64,000 nt of DNA, from contig NZ_JALPNU010000002.1 of NCBI RefSeq assembly GCF_030851345.1, positions 361,860 to 425,859 of the forward strand. The letters run 5' to 3'. The translations under genes and the position numbers were made by a program. The notes beneath the pieces are model-generated. The model was not told where the DNA came from. It did not search any database and was given only the letters and a program-made list of their open reading frames with translations. The DNA comes from Marinifilum sp. D714 (lineage in GTDB: Bacteria > Bacteroidota > Bacteroidia > Bacteroidales > Marinifilaceae). Positions within the stretch are counted from its first letter, which is position 1, and each line of letters opens with the position of its first letter. This document shows positions 8,096 through 17,544 of the stretch, in pieces.

Positions 8096-9481
8096 TTAGA
8101 ATTGGAAACGCAATGCAATATATGGCATCACCGAATTGTCAGCCTTAAAGCTTCCATCATCTTGCTTGTTCCAAGTCCAGCGGTAGTCTATACCAGTGGC
8201 AATAATAGGGCTAATCTTATAGGCAAAACGCATCAAAGCTAATGAATTTTCGTCGAAGGTTAGAGCGTCACCCATGTCAACAAGATTTGCTTTGGTGTAA
8301 TACCCTTCAATAATAATTTTATCGAACAGGTCTTTGGTTCTCACGTTCAACTGCATGGTTGCAGGGGTTGCTTCGCTTACATTGTCGGGCAATAAAAGGT
8401 TACCGCCTACCAAAATTTTATCCAATATTGAAGCAGTGATAGACCCGTAAATTCCCTGCTTGTTTTTCGCATCACCTAAAGCCAGAATCTTGGCATCTTT
8501 ATTAATTTCATAGTGTGCGTCGAAGAATTGAGGTAGATAGTTGTCGGTATACCAAAGGCGTTCCAGTCTTGCGTTTAATCGGAATAAGTTTCCAATCACG
8601 TTCATATTGGCATTCAACCCTAAGCCCATTCCTTTACCTGCACCATATCCTTCGGTAGGAGGAATTGCTTGATGGTAGGTTGCCAAAGAATCTGATTTTA
8701 TCTTGCTTAATCTGCTGAAATGTGCATATCCCGTAAGGTTGATAAACTTAGAGTTGATGAAAGTAATTCCCATATCTAAACCATAAGCTTTCATGCCGTC
8801 TGATAGGAATTCATTTTTGCCAGTGTCTGCGCCAAAGCGATCTGTTTGATCTTTGTCGGAGATGTAAGAGAAACCGAAATCAAGGGTTTTCAAAACTGGA
8901 ATTCCACTTGCTCCAAAAGGGCGAACATAGGGACGAACGGCAAACAAATTGAATGATTCGGTATTGAAATCGCTATACATTCCCTCTATACCGAATACTT
9001 TTTTGATGAGGATGTCGTAGCTTACACCCACCCTACGTTTTTCGTAACTAGGAGAGTTGTTGTAATTGTTCAGTAAACTCCCGTATCCAAGCGATTCGCC
9101 ACGAAGTTGACCTACCTTGAAGAAAAGGGGATCTCTTTTTTTACGGCCATAGCGAACGTAGCTAATCAGGCGAAGAACACCAGTTCCGTTCTTGAACTCA
9201 TCGCTATAGAAATCACCGGTTTCCAGATTGAAATAAACAGGCACATCGAAGCCAACACCCACTTTGCCTAGGCTTAGCTCAGGCTGAAAACGAACACCGG
9301 CATAGTTGTCGCCACCAATGCGGGCAAAAGCAAAGGCTCCGCTAAACATACTGATAGAGTCAGGAGCGCTCAGGTTTTCGAATGAATTGTCTAAGCCATA
9401 GAAAACATTGTCATCCTGGGCATAAATACTTCCTTGGAAAAGGAATAGAGATAGTACAGATAGTAGTAGAAATTGTTTCAT
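8096..9481 (-). CDS. Putative outer-membrane beta-barrel protein
   Basis: A 461-residue protein with a clear signal peptide (residues 1-21, ending SIYAQ). The mature part is rich in alternating aromatic and polar strands, and the last residues YIALRFQF end in the terminal Phe typical of outer-membrane barrels. I do not recognise a specific family. The N-terminal YGLDNSFENLSAPDSISMFSG and repeated motifs like RLISYVRYGRK suggest 16 or more strands and a porin-like or structural role. It is a single-gene unit with its own terminator, and a strong 12-bp inverted repeat lies in its 5' untranslated region. Confidence 0.75.
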   Translation of the reverse strand: MKQFLLLSVLSLFLFQGSIYAQDDNVFYGLDNSFENLSAPDSISMFSGAFAFARIGGDNYAGVRFQPELSLGKVGVGFDVPVYFNLETGDFYSDEFKNGTGVLRLISYVRYGRKKRDPLFFKVGQLRGESLGYGSLLNNYNNSPSYEKRRVGVSYDILIKKVFGIEGMYSDFNTESFNLFAVRPYVRPFGASGIPVLKTLDFGFSYISDKDQTDRFGADTGKNEFLSDGMKAYGLDMGITFINSKFINLTGYAHFSRLSKIKSDSLATYHQAIPPTEGYGAGKGMGLGLNANMNVIGNLFRLNARLERLWYTDNYLPQFFDAHYEINKDAKILALGDAKNKQGIYGSITASILDKILVGGNLLLPDNVSEATPATMQLNVRTKDLFDKIIIEGYYTKANLVDMGDALTFDENSLALMRFAYKISPIIATGIDYRWTWNKQDDGSFKADNSVMPYIALRFQF

Positions 9482-9511
9482 AAATTGTAACAGATTGGTT
9501 AATGTGTGTAT

Positions 9512-9543
9512 ACCGAAATAGGGATGTATTACCCTATTTCGGT
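9512..9543. repeat. Perfect 12-bp inverted repeat upstream of the barrel gene
   Basis: ACCGAAATAGGG and CCCTATTTCGGT are separated by 8 bases. There is no T-run on the minus strand after the hairpin, so it is not a good terminator for recG. Its position 31 bases before the barrel start codon suggests a leader hairpin or an operator. Confidence 0.7.
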
Positions 9544-9632
9544 GTCTAAAGATAGGTTTTTAATTACGAATTAATACTTTCGTTTAATTGATTCGTTTTT
9601 AATTATTAAGAAAAAAGGCCATAAACGTTCTC

Positions 9633-11738
9633 TTAGCTAATAACGCTCCAGTTGACTTTAGTCTTGCTAAGTCTTTTTACTTGCTTGGCCAAAGTGAAGT
9701 TTTCTTCTTTTTCCAGAAGCGGATCATCGTCTAAAATTTCCTGTGCAACATCTCGTGCATATTGTAATAACTGACCATCTTTACCAAGATGAGCAATTTT
9801 TAAATCATAGGAAATGCCACTTTGCTGTGTTCCTTCAATATCTCCAGGACCTCTCAGCTTTAAATCTACTTCGGCGATTTCGAAACCATCGTTGGTACGA
9901 ACCATGGTTTCAATGCGTTTTCTCGATTCATTGGAAATCTTGTAGGATGACATTAGGATACAGTATGATTGTTCGGCACCACGACCAACACGACCACGCA
10001 ACTGGTGCAATTGCGATAAACCAAACCTTTCGGTACTTTCAATAACCATTACCGATGCATTAGGTACATTAACACCAACCTCGATTACGGTAGTTGCCAC
10101 CATGATTTTGGTTTCACCTTGTGCAAACCGTTGCATTTCAGCATCTTTTTCGGCTGGTTTCATCTTACCATGAACCATGCTTATGCCATATTTTTCAGGA
10201 GGGAAAAAACTGGCTACACTTTCATATCCTTCTTCCAGATTTTTATAATCCATTTTTTCCGATTCTTTAATCATCGGATATACCAAATAGATTTGTCTTC
10301 CCAAATCGATCTGTTTTTTCATGAATTGATAAACCTGTCGTCTTTTGTTCTCAAAATAGTGAACCGTTTGAATGGGTTTTCTACCAGGAGGCAATTCATC
10401 AATTACTGAAACTTCCAGGTCGCCATATAATGTCATGGCTAAAGTTCTTGGAATGGGAGTTGCTGTCATTACCAGTACATGAGGAGGAATGTTATTCTTT
10501 TTCCATAATCTGGCACGCTGTGCCACACCAAACCTGTGTTGTTCATCGATAATTACCAAGCCGAGGTTATTAAACTGTACAACATCTTCGAGCAGGGCGT
10601 GTGTCCCAATCAGAATTTGTAATTCACCACTTTTGAGGTCTTCATGAATTCTGCGCCTGTCCTTTTGTTTTGTAGATCCAGTAAGCAAAGCAACATTCAC
10701 ATCAATTCCTTCCAGAAATTCTGAAATGCTTTCCATATGCTGTGTTGCCAAAATTTCGGTAGGAGCCATTAGGCATGCCTGACAATCATTATCAAGAGCC
10801 ATAAGCATGCACATCAGCCCAACCATGGTTTTACCACTACCTACATCTCCTTGTAGCAGGCGATTCATTTGTTTACCAGAACCAACATCTTTACGGATTT
10901 CTTTAATTACTCTCTTTTGCGCATTAGTTAATTCGAAAGGCAAATTGTTTTGGTAAAAAGTATTAAAGTATTCTCCTATTTTTGAAAACGGATGTCCTTT
11001 GTATAGGATTTTCCGTTTCATTTTCATTTTAAGGATGTTGAGTTGAATGTAGAATAGCTCTTCAAACTTTAAGCGATATTGAGCTTTTTTGAGAATCTCG
11101 GTATTTTGTGGGAAATGAATCTGCAGCAATGCTTCGTGCAAATTGATCAACCCCAACCTTTTGATCAGTGGAGCAGGTAAAGTTTCCGGTATTTTCCCAT
11201 TTACTGATTTGAGTGCATTTTCTTGCAGTTTCTGAATTGCTCGTGAATTCAGAAAGCCATTCTTCATTTTTTCAGTAGTCAGGTAAAAAGATTGAAGCGA
11301 AGCATTAATCTTTCCATTGCTTTTGTTTGCTTCTTCTATTTCAGGATGAACAACATTAATCTTTCTGTTGAATTCAGAAGGTTTTCCAAAAACAATGTAA
11401 TCGGTATTTGGCTTTAGGTTGCCTTTAATGTATTTAATGCCCTTAAACCAGACCAATTCCATGGTGTCTTCACCATCGGTAAAATAAGCAACCAAACGTT
11501 GTTGACGCTTTTCGCCTAAAGTTTCGATGCCTGTAATTTGTCCTCTTACTTGAATGTAAGGTAGTTTTGAGTTGATCTCCCTAATTGAATAGAATTTTGT
11601 TCTATCGATGTATTTGTACGGAAAATGATACAACAAATCCTCGTAACTATAAATCGATAATTCTTGATTCAAAATGGAAGCTCTCTTAGGGCCAACTCCA
11701 GCTAAAAATTTTATATCCAGACCAGCTAATTCAGACAT
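9633..11738 (-). CDS. recG: ATP-dependent DNA helicase RecG
   Basis: This helicase remodels stalled forks and branch-migrates Holliday junctions. The 701-residue length is normal. The N-terminal wedge begins LAGLDIKFLAGVGPKRASIL. The helicase core then shows LLQGDVGSGKT (Walker A), LMAPTEILATQH, IIDEQHRFGV (DEQH box), VMTATPIPRT, and later VATTVIEVGVNVPNA and QLRGRVGRGAEQSYC. The RecG end (LRGPGDIEGTQQSG) is present. It is divergent from the methyltransferase-like gene across 53 bases. Confidence 0.97.
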   Translation of the reverse strand: MSELAGLDIKFLAGVGPKRASILNQELSIYSYEDLLYHFPYKYIDRTKFYSIREINSKLPYIQVRGQITGIETLGEKRQQRLVAYFTDGEDTMELVWFKGIKYIKGNLKPNTDYIVFGKPSEFNRKINVVHPEIEEANKSNGKINASLQSFYLTTEKMKNGFLNSRAIQKLQENALKSVNGKIPETLPAPLIKRLGLINLHEALLQIHFPQNTEILKKAQYRLKFEELFYIQLNILKMKMKRKILYKGHPFSKIGEYFNTFYQNNLPFELTNAQKRVIKEIRKDVGSGKQMNRLLQGDVGSGKTMVGLMCMLMALDNDCQACLMAPTEILATQHMESISEFLEGIDVNVALLTGSTKQKDRRRIHEDLKSGELQILIGTHALLEDVVQFNNLGLVIIDEQHRFGVAQRARLWKKNNIPPHVLVMTATPIPRTLAMTLYGDLEVSVIDELPPGRKPIQTVHYFENKRRQVYQFMKKQIDLGRQIYLVYPMIKESEKMDYKNLEEGYESVASFFPPEKYGISMVHGKMKPAEKDAEMQRFAQGETKIMVATTVIEVGVNVPNASVMVIESTERFGLSQLHQLRGRVGRGAEQSYCILMSSYKISNESRKRIETMVRTNDGFEIAEVDLKLRGPGDIEGTQQSGISYDLKIAHLGKDGQLLQYARDVAQEILDDDPLLEKEENFTLAKQVKRLSKTKVNWSVIS

Positions 11739-11791
11739 TTAAATATTGAAAATTGAAAAAATCTAATAATTTTAATTGTTGAGAAAATCAA

Positions 11792-12568
11792 ATGTACAAT
11801 TTAATTCGCCAAATATACTTAAACGCTAGCATGAGTGGAATTCGTTATCAACTAAAAAAAAGATTAATTCGTTTAAAAAATTATCGCCGAAATGGATTTG
11901 GAGAACATTCGCCAATTGCAATTGATTTGATAACTAATGTATTTGGAGCTAAACTTCATTATTATGCTTTTCGTGACCTTCAACAAACCAGAGAATTGGC
12001 GATAAAGCTGCTTAGATCATCTTGTAAATCATCAGCCCTTAGTGCTAATCGTGCAGATTATCTAAAGGAGGAAATCGTAAACTTAAAAAGAGGAAAGGAT
12101 GTGGATCGTTTAATTTTTCGCTTGATGAATTATTATCAAGTAAAAAAGCCATTGTTTATAGGGAATGGATTTGGGTATACGAAAGCATATATGGCAAAGG
12201 TTGATTCAAGAATTAAACTTTATTGTATTGGAGATTGCCTTAAAAATGGAGAGATAAATGATAAAATATTCAAAAGGCAACTTAATATTGAGAATATTGA
12301 ACTTTTACATTTTGAGGAGTTAAAAGATCTTGATTTTGTGGTAATATCTAATTTGGCAAATAATGCAGACATTGAGATGTTTAAAAAGCAGTATAAACAA
12401 TTTTTGAGCAGAACTTGTGTACTTGTTTTTCAGAATATGAATAGAAATCCTGTTTTATTGGAAGCTTGGAAAAATCTAAACCAAGGTAGTAAATTTGATT
12501 TTTCTCTGAATATACATTCTGTTGGAATTTTAATTTCTTTGCGGGATGAGAAAAAAATAAATTCTTAG
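11792..12568 (+). CDS. Divergent class I methyltransferase-like protein
   Basis: A 258-residue protein. The N-terminal segment GFGEHSPIAIDLITNVFG resembles the HSPF-x-DL-x-T motif that opens a common Bacteroidota family of SAM-dependent methyltransferases. A glycine loop (PLFIGNGFGYTKAYMA) and a terminal strand (HSVGILISLRD) sit where that fold expects them. The usual acidic residue after the second strand and a clear catalytic motif are not evident, so it may be a degenerate or non-catalytic member. Substrate unknown. It is divergent from recG and followed by the adenosyltransferase promoter. Confidence 0.6.
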   Translation: MYNLIRQIYLNASMSGIRYQLKKRLIRLKNYRRNGFGEHSPIAIDLITNVFGAKLHYYAFRDLQQTRELAIKLLRSSCKSSALSANRADYLKEEIVNLKRGKDVDRLIFRLMNYYQVKKPLFIGNGFGYTKAYMAKVDSRIKLYCIGDCLKNGEINDKIFKRQLNIENIELLHFEELKDLDFVVISNLANNADIEMFKKQYKQFLSRTCVLVFQNMNRNPVLLEAWKNLNQGSKFDFSLNIHSVGILISLRDEKKINS

Positions 12569-12593
12569 AATCGTTCTAAATAATAAAAAATTT

Positions 12594-12601
12594 TATCTTT
12601 G
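12594..12601 (+). promoter_or_regulatory. Putative -7 element for the cobalamin adenosyltransferase gene
   Basis: TATCTTTG is a full match to TAnnTTTG, 57 bases before the start codon. No convincing TTTG is found at -33. Confidence 0.4.
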
Positions 12602-12657
12602 TTAAAGCTGCAGATATTTACTGCCAAACATGTAAATATTAGCTTAAAAATATAACA

Positions 12658-13218
12658 ATGGATAAATTTAAAGTATATACAAAAACAGGAGATAAGGGAA
12701 CTACCGGACTTATTGGTGGAACTCGCGTTCCTAAATATCATTTGAGATTAGAAGCTTATGGGACAGTAGATGAATTGAATTCATACATCGGTTTAATTCG
12801 ATCTCACAAAATAGAAGAAAAAACTCTGGAAGTTCTAAATATAGTACAGAATAAGTTGTTTTTGATTGGTTCTCGTTTGGCTACGGATGATGAGAAGTCA
12901 GACTTAAAACAAAAGCTAAATCTGAGTGAGGATGATATTTTATTATTGGAATCGGAGATGGACCGAATGGATGAGGAACTTCCAGAATTGAATAATTTTG
13001 TACTACCTGGAGGAAGCCCATTGAATGGATTTTGTCATGTTGCAAGAACCGTTTGTCGCAGGGCAGAGAGAAGAGCCAATCAATTGTCAATGGAAATTGA
13101 CATAAATCCCTTATTGTTGAAGTACTTAAACCGATTATCGGACTACTTATTTGTGTTATCACGCAAGGTTTTAAAGGATGTTGGGGCTGATGAAATAAAA
13201 TGGGAGCCTGACTTGTAA
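12658..13218 (+). CDS. Cob(I)alamin adenosyltransferase, PduO type
   Basis: Transfers the adenosyl group from ATP to cob(I)alamin to make coenzyme B12. The N-terminal ATP-binding motif VYTKTGDKGTTGLIGGTRV is characteristic, followed by YGTVDELNSYIGL. The C-terminal active-site helix CRRAERRAN and LNRLSDYLFVLSRK complete the family signature. The 186-residue length is normal. Its neighbours give no cobalamin context; the cobA later in the window is more likely for siroheme. Confidence 0.95.
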   Translation: MDKFKVYTKTGDKGTTGLIGGTRVPKYHLRLEAYGTVDELNSYIGLIRSHKIEEKTLEVLNIVQNKLFLIGSRLATDDEKSDLKQKLNLSEDDILLLESEMDRMDEELPELNNFVLPGGSPLNGFCHVARTVCRRAERRANQLSMEIDINPLLLKYLNRLSDYLFVLSRKVLKDVGADEIKWEPDL

Positions 13219-13242
13219 ATTCGGAAAAAAAAATTATATTCG
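13212..13242 (+). promoter_or_regulatory. Putative promoter of the DUF2795 gene
   Basis: CTTG, 19 bases, then TATATTCG: one mismatch in each element of the Bacteroidota consensus TTTG-N19-21-TAnnTTTG. The start codon is 34 bases downstream. Confidence 0.4.
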
Positions 13243-13275
13243 CAGAATAAAGGAACCTAAAAATATTTTGAACTT

Positions 13276-13497
13276 ATGTATTGGACACTTGAATTAGCAA
13301 CAAAACTTGAAGATGCCCCATGGCCGGCTTCCAAGGATGAGTTGATTGACTACGCAATTCGCTCTGGTGCGCCGCTAGAGGTAATTGAAAATTTGCAGGA
13401 AATCGAGGAAGAGGGAGAGATTTTTGAGAGTATTGAGGATATTTGGCCTGATTACCCTAGCAAAGGAGATTTTTTATTCAACGAAGATGAATACTAA
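13276..13497 (+). CDS. DUF2795 domain protein
   Basis: A 73-residue acidic protein starting MYWTLELATKLEDAPWPASK, with the DELIDYAIRSGAPLEVIENLQEI core of DUF2795. This is a widespread small-protein family in Bacteroidota with no established function. It has no signal peptide or membrane segment and lies directly before a strong bidirectional terminator. Confidence 0.88.
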   Translation: MYWTLELATKLEDAPWPASKDELIDYAIRSGAPLEVIENLQEIEEEGEIFESIEDIWPDYPSKGDFLFNEDEY

Positions 13498-13502
13498 AAA
13501 AT

Positions 13503-13538
13503 AAAAAACGAGGTTTTGTTTCAAAACCTCGTTTTTTA
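13503..13538. terminator. Bidirectional intrinsic terminator
   Basis: AACGAGGTTTTG and CAAAACCTCGTT form a 12-bp perfect stem with a 3-nt loop. An A-run precedes and a T-run follows, so it can serve the convergent genes ending at 13497 (plus) and 13557 (minus). Confidence 0.92.
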
Positions 13539-13556
13539 TTTCCTGTCTAAATCTAC

Positions 13557-15131
13557 TCATAAATCCGAAGATTCAGCTTTTAATATACTTTTAGCTGTAT
13601 GCGGAAGTGTATCTCTCCAAATAAATATATCTTCTTTCGACTTTGGCTGAATGCCATCGAACCAACGGAAATTTTTCAGGAATAACATTTCTTGTTCCAC
13701 TTCAAACAATGGATACATGTTGCCATCAGGTTTTTTAATAAAGATGATCTGATCAATTTTATTATCCTTTATCAGAATGGTGATATCGCTACTCTTTGCA
13801 AGGTTCATGCCTAATATTACTCCTTTGTCTTTTGGGTAATATAAGGTTTCTCCATTTCCATCAATATCTAATTTGTAAATCTTATTGTCCTTAACATGAC
13901 CGAGCATGTTCTTTCCTTTGATCTGGTTGTAAAAAGTGCTATCTTCTTTTGCCGTTAGGAAAGAAGAACCTCTAAAGTGAAGGTATTTGAGTTTCTGATT
14001 TTGAGTTTCTATACCAATAGTATCAGCAACCATCTGATTACCCTGTGCCCATAAAACCGGATCATTAAACAACCTTATGGTAGAATCTTGCATGGTATAT
14101 ACCAGAGAATCACATTTACCTTGCAAATCAGGTCTGAAAAACTTCACATGATGAAAGGCCTTTATTAACTCAAAATCTGCGCTATCTTTTGATATTGTAA
14201 GGGTATCTGCATGTAGAAATAGTGAATCCTGTTCCGCAACTTGAATGAATACTGCAGAATCTGTCATTAATGCCTCTTCGGTATTCTTAAAAGTTTCTAA
14301 AAAGTGTCCTTGTAAAATAATGTTATTAACAGTATCTCGAAGTTCTACATTATCGAATATTCTAGCGGTTTCATTGTTTTTATCCAGGTAAATACTATCA
14401 CCTTTAATTTGATATGCTTTACTATTAAGAGTTGTGTTTTTAAAAAATTGCGATATTCCAGTAGTTGTATTGTACCATCCATCTTCCGAATAAAGTGTTT
14501 CAGTTTCATTCTCGATGGTAGTTGGTCCTAAAATAAAAGCAGTTTTACTAAGCGTGTTGTATTTTAGTGTGTCTGATTTTAAAGTATAATCATTGCTTAA
14601 AACTTCTACGCTATCTTTAAAGAACAATAAATCCTGTCGCGTGTAATATCTTCCAATGCTGCTGGTAAGCGTATTATTTGTGTCAACAATTTTACCGCCA
14701 TTAAAATAGTAACCAACACTTTCATTCATATCAAAATCAAGAAATTCTGTGGTAACGGTAACTGTTTTATTTTTAAGCTTTACATTGTTACGCATTTCAG
14801 CCAGTTTGGTGTTTCCGTAGTACTTTAATACATCACCATAAATGTGAACCGTATCTGAGCTAATAATGTGAACATTACCATATGCAACAATTCTGTTGTC
14901 ACCTCTGAATTGATATACGCTATCGCAGTACATCTTAATGTTTTCGTGGGTTATAAATACATTGCCATTGAAAACAGTAAGTTGCGATTCTGATTTTAAT
15001 TCGGCTCTGATATCATCTGAGTTTTTAATTTCAATTAATGATTTTTTCTGAGCTTCCAGTGTAAATGAGAAAAGGCAGAATATTCCTACGAATAGAATAA
15101 TCGATTTATATTTTGTAATGATGCAAGGCAT
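13557..15131 (-). CDS. OstA-like (LptA/LptD N-domain) protein
   Basis: A 524-residue protein with an N-terminal signal or anchor segment (residues 10-27, ending LEAQ). Repeated beta-jellyroll elements of the OstA family follow, for example VFNGNVFITHENIKMYCDSV, IVAYGNVHIISSDTVHIYGD and RIFDNVELRDTVNN. The domain binds lipopolysaccharide or similar lipids in the transport bridge to the outer membrane. In Bacteroidota this long OstA-like protein is separate from LptD. It follows the MoxR gene with a 5-base gap, and the parvulin chaperones upstream also act in outer-membrane biogenesis. Confidence 0.85.
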   Translation of the reverse strand: MPCIITKYKSIILFVGIFCLFSFTLEAQKKSLIEIKNSDDIRAELKSESQLTVFNGNVFITHENIKMYCDSVYQFRGDNRIVAYGNVHIISSDTVHIYGDVLKYYGNTKLAEMRNNVKLKNKTVTVTTEFLDFDMNESVGYYFNGGKIVDTNNTLTSSIGRYYTRQDLLFFKDSVEVLSNDYTLKSDTLKYNTLSKTAFILGPTTIENETETLYSEDGWYNTTTGISQFFKNTTLNSKAYQIKGDSIYLDKNNETARIFDNVELRDTVNNIILQGHFLETFKNTEEALMTDSAVFIQVAEQDSLFLHADTLTISKDSADFELIKAFHHVKFFRPDLQGKCDSLVYTMQDSTIRLFNDPVLWAQGNQMVADTIGIETQNQKLKYLHFRGSSFLTAKEDSTFYNQIKGKNMLGHVKDNKIYKLDIDGNGETLYYPKDKGVILGMNLAKSSDITILIKDNKIDQIIFIKKPDGNMYPLFEVEQEMLFLKNFRWFDGIQPKSKEDIFIWRDTLPHTAKSILKAESSDL

Positions 15132-15136
15132 TCCTT

Positions 15137-16102
15137 TTATTTTAATAATTCTTTTATAATATCTTCAACACTAATTCCTTCAGCTTCGGCCTTGTAGTTT
15201 TTCATGATTCTATGTCTTAATATAGGGACTGCAACTTCCTTTACATCTTCTATGTCCGGCGAATATTTTCCGGAAAGAAGAGCGTGTGCTTTGGCTCCAA
15301 TAACCAAATATTGCGATGCTCTTGGTCCAGCTCCCCAATTGATATACTCATTTGCCATAGGATGCGAGAACTCGGTATTAGGCCTCGATTTTGCCGCCAA
15401 GTTTACAGCATATTCCAATACATTTCGATTAATTGGTACTTTTTGTATCAATTTTTGATAGTAAGAAATCTTTTCACCCGAAATAATCTTGTTCAATGCA
15501 ATTTCCTTGCCACATGTAGTATTTTCAACAATCGAAATTTCATCTTCTAATTTTGGGTAATCCAAATAAATGCTAAACATGAAACGGTCTAATTGAGCTT
15601 CAGGAAGAGGGTAGGTACCTTCTTGTTCGATTGGATTTTGGGTGGCCAATACAAAAAAAGGTTTTTCAATTTGGTAATTTTTACCATTTACCGTTACCAT
15701 TTTTTCTTGCATCGCCTCCAATAAAGCCGATTGAGTTTTTGGAGGTGTACGATTGATCTCATCAGCAAGAATGATATTAGCAAACAAAGGACCTTTTATG
15801 AAATTAAATCTACGCTCATTATTTAATATTTCAGTTCCAATAATATCAGAAGGCATTAGGTCGGGAGTAAACTGTACTCTTTGGTATTTTAAGTCTAAAA
15901 CCTGCGCAATTGTGTTTACAAGTAAAGTTTTAGCAAGTCCAGGAACACCAACTAGTAAACAGTGTCCATTACTAAAAATCGAAATCAATACTTTTTTAAT
16001 GATTTCATCCTGACCATAAATTTTTTTACCAATTTCCTCAAGTAGCTTTTTGTAATCGGCATGTAGTGAATTAGCAGCTTCAACTTCTGATTTAAAATTC
16101 AT
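15137..16102 (-). CDS. MoxR-family AAA+ ATPase
   Basis: A 321-residue AAA+ ATPase thought to act as a chaperone with von Willebrand A-domain partners. Walker A is GHCLLVGVPGLAKT, Walker B is IILADEINR, and the sensor region FVLATQNPIEQEGTYPLPEAQLDRF is the MoxR signature. Its usual VWA and DUF58 partners are not adjacent, and the gene is instead coupled to the OstA-like gene. It starts downstream of the surA terminator, so it probably has its own promoter or relies on read-through. Confidence 0.93.
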   Translation of the reverse strand: MNFKSEVEAANSLHADYKKLLEEIGKKIYGQDEIIKKVLISIFSNGHCLLVGVPGLAKTLLVNTIAQVLDLKYQRVQFTPDLMPSDIIGTEILNNERRFNFIKGPLFANIILADEINRTPPKTQSALLEAMQEKMVTVNGKNYQIEKPFFVLATQNPIEQEGTYPLPEAQLDRFMFSIYLDYPKLEDEISIVENTTCGKEIALNKIISGEKISYYQKLIQKVPINRNVLEYAVNLAAKSRPNTEFSHPMANEYINWGAGPRASQYLVIGAKAHALLSGKYSPDIEDVKEVAVPILRHRIMKNYKAEAEGISVEDIIKELLK

Positions 16103-16127
16103 AAGGATTTAGTATTTGGATTTCCTT

Positions 16128-16162
16128 GAAAAAATCAGACACAGCAAAAAGGCTGTGTCTGA
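16128..16162 (-). terminator. Rho-independent terminator after surA
   Basis: On the minus strand TCAGACACAGC pairs with GCTGTGTCTGA (11 bp, 6-nt loop) and is followed by a T-run. Confidence 0.9.
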
Positions 16163-16181
16163 CTAAATATTTTAAGCTTAA

Positions 16182-17534
16182 TTATTTTTGCCAGCCTTCG
16201 AATCTGAATTTTGCATTCTTGTATGAATCATCAATGTGAACGTAAGTGCCAGATTGCTTCTCTTTGATCCATTTATCTAGAATATCTTGCTGCTTTTGAT
16301 TGGTCAACATATTCTCAAAAATACTCCAATCATCGGATAGGTTTGCTGTGTGAGATTTGGTTTCTGATTTTATCTTGATGATTTTGTAAGCATCCTTTCC
16401 TCCGGAAACATCTAAAAACGGCTCAGAAATTTCATTGATTTTTAAGCTGTTAATTTGTTGAGCAATGGCAGGAGGCAAATTGTCTTTTTCAAATCTAGAT
16501 GAACCAGTATATGGATTAACAATCAAACCTCCATTATTTCTGGTATCCTTATCAGCTGAGAAATAAAATGCAGCTTCATCAAATTTCAACTTCTCATTTC
16601 TAATTAAATCTGCAATACTATCTAAACGTGCAGTAGCTTCTTTTCTTTTTTCTTCTTCAATTTTAGGTTTAAGAAGAATGTGGCGTACATTAATTCTTTC
16701 ACCTTTTCTGTCAATAAATTGAATGATGTGAAATCCATACTCAGTTTCTACAATTTTAGAAACTTTATCTGTTTTTAGGTTGAAAGCTACGTTTGCAAAC
16801 TCTGGAACTAAACTAGATCTTGGTGTATAGCCTAATTCACCACCTTGACGAGCACTTCCCGGGTCTTCAGAATAAAGAACCGCCAATGTAGAAAAGCTCT
16901 CACCCTTATGTACTCTGTCTCTAAATTCTCTTAATCTGTTTCTGATACGGTCTTTCTCGTCATCGGTAACTTTTGGATATCTTACAATTTGTTGTACCTC
17001 AAGTTTACCAGGAATTGTAGGCAAGCTGTCCTTGTTTAAATTATTGTAGAAATCACGAACTTCAGCAGGGGTAATGTGAATGTCTTTTGTGATTTCTGCC
17101 TGCATTTTCTCTTTAATGCGTTCATTTCTGGTAGGTTCTCGCAAATCATTTTTCATTTCAAGAATTGATTTACCAAAATATTGTTCCAATTTTTCTTTGG
17201 AACCTATTCTTTGAATGTACATTTCCATTTTACGAGAAAGATCATCTTCAACTTCTTGTTCGGTTACCTCAATGCTATCAATCGCAGCTTGGGCAATCAT
17301 AAGTTTTTGAATCAATAGATCTTCAAAAATTTCGGTTTTCAAGTCAACACTACCTGATGTATATCCTTGAGCCTTAAGACTGATAAATCTTTGCTCAACA
17401 TCCGATTTTAATACAACCTGATTACCAACCACGGCAATAATTTTATCTACCACATTGTCTTGAGCATTAAGAGTAAGAATACTCAGTAACAACAGTGTTA
17501 ACACCGTGCAAGTTTTTCTAAAAATGTAACGCAT
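16182..17534 (-). CDS. surA: Periplasmic peptidyl-prolyl isomerase / chaperone SurA
   Basis: A 450-residue secreted chaperone for outer-membrane proteins. It has a signal peptide (to about residue 24, LTLNAQ), a SurA N-terminal domain (VVDKIIAVVGNQVVLKSDVE), and two parvulin domains. The first is clear in SFSTLAVLYSEDPGSARQGGELGYTPR, with TEYGFHIIQFIDRKG at its end. The second (NVRHILLKPKI) contains YFSADKDTRNNGG. It is the last of three consecutive parvulin-like genes and has its own terminator. Confidence 0.93.
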   Translation of the reverse strand: MRYIFRKTCTVLTLLLLSILTLNAQDNVVDKIIAVVGNQVVLKSDVEQRFISLKAQGYTSGSVDLKTEIFEDLLIQKLMIAQAAIDSIEVTEQEVEDDLSRKMEMYIQRIGSKEKLEQYFGKSILEMKNDLREPTRNERIKEKMQAEITKDIHITPAEVRDFYNNLNKDSLPTIPGKLEVQQIVRYPKVTDDEKDRIRNRLREFRDRVHKGESFSTLAVLYSEDPGSARQGGELGYTPRSSLVPEFANVAFNLKTDKVSKIVETEYGFHIIQFIDRKGERINVRHILLKPKIEEEKRKEATARLDSIADLIRNEKLKFDEAAFYFSADKDTRNNGGLIVNPYTGSSRFEKDNLPPAIAQQINSLKINEISEPFLDVSGGKDAYKIIKIKSETKSHTANLSDDWSIFENMLTNQKQQDILDKWIKEKQSGTYVHIDDSYKNAKFRFEGWQK

Positions 17535-17544
17535 ATTTTATGGT

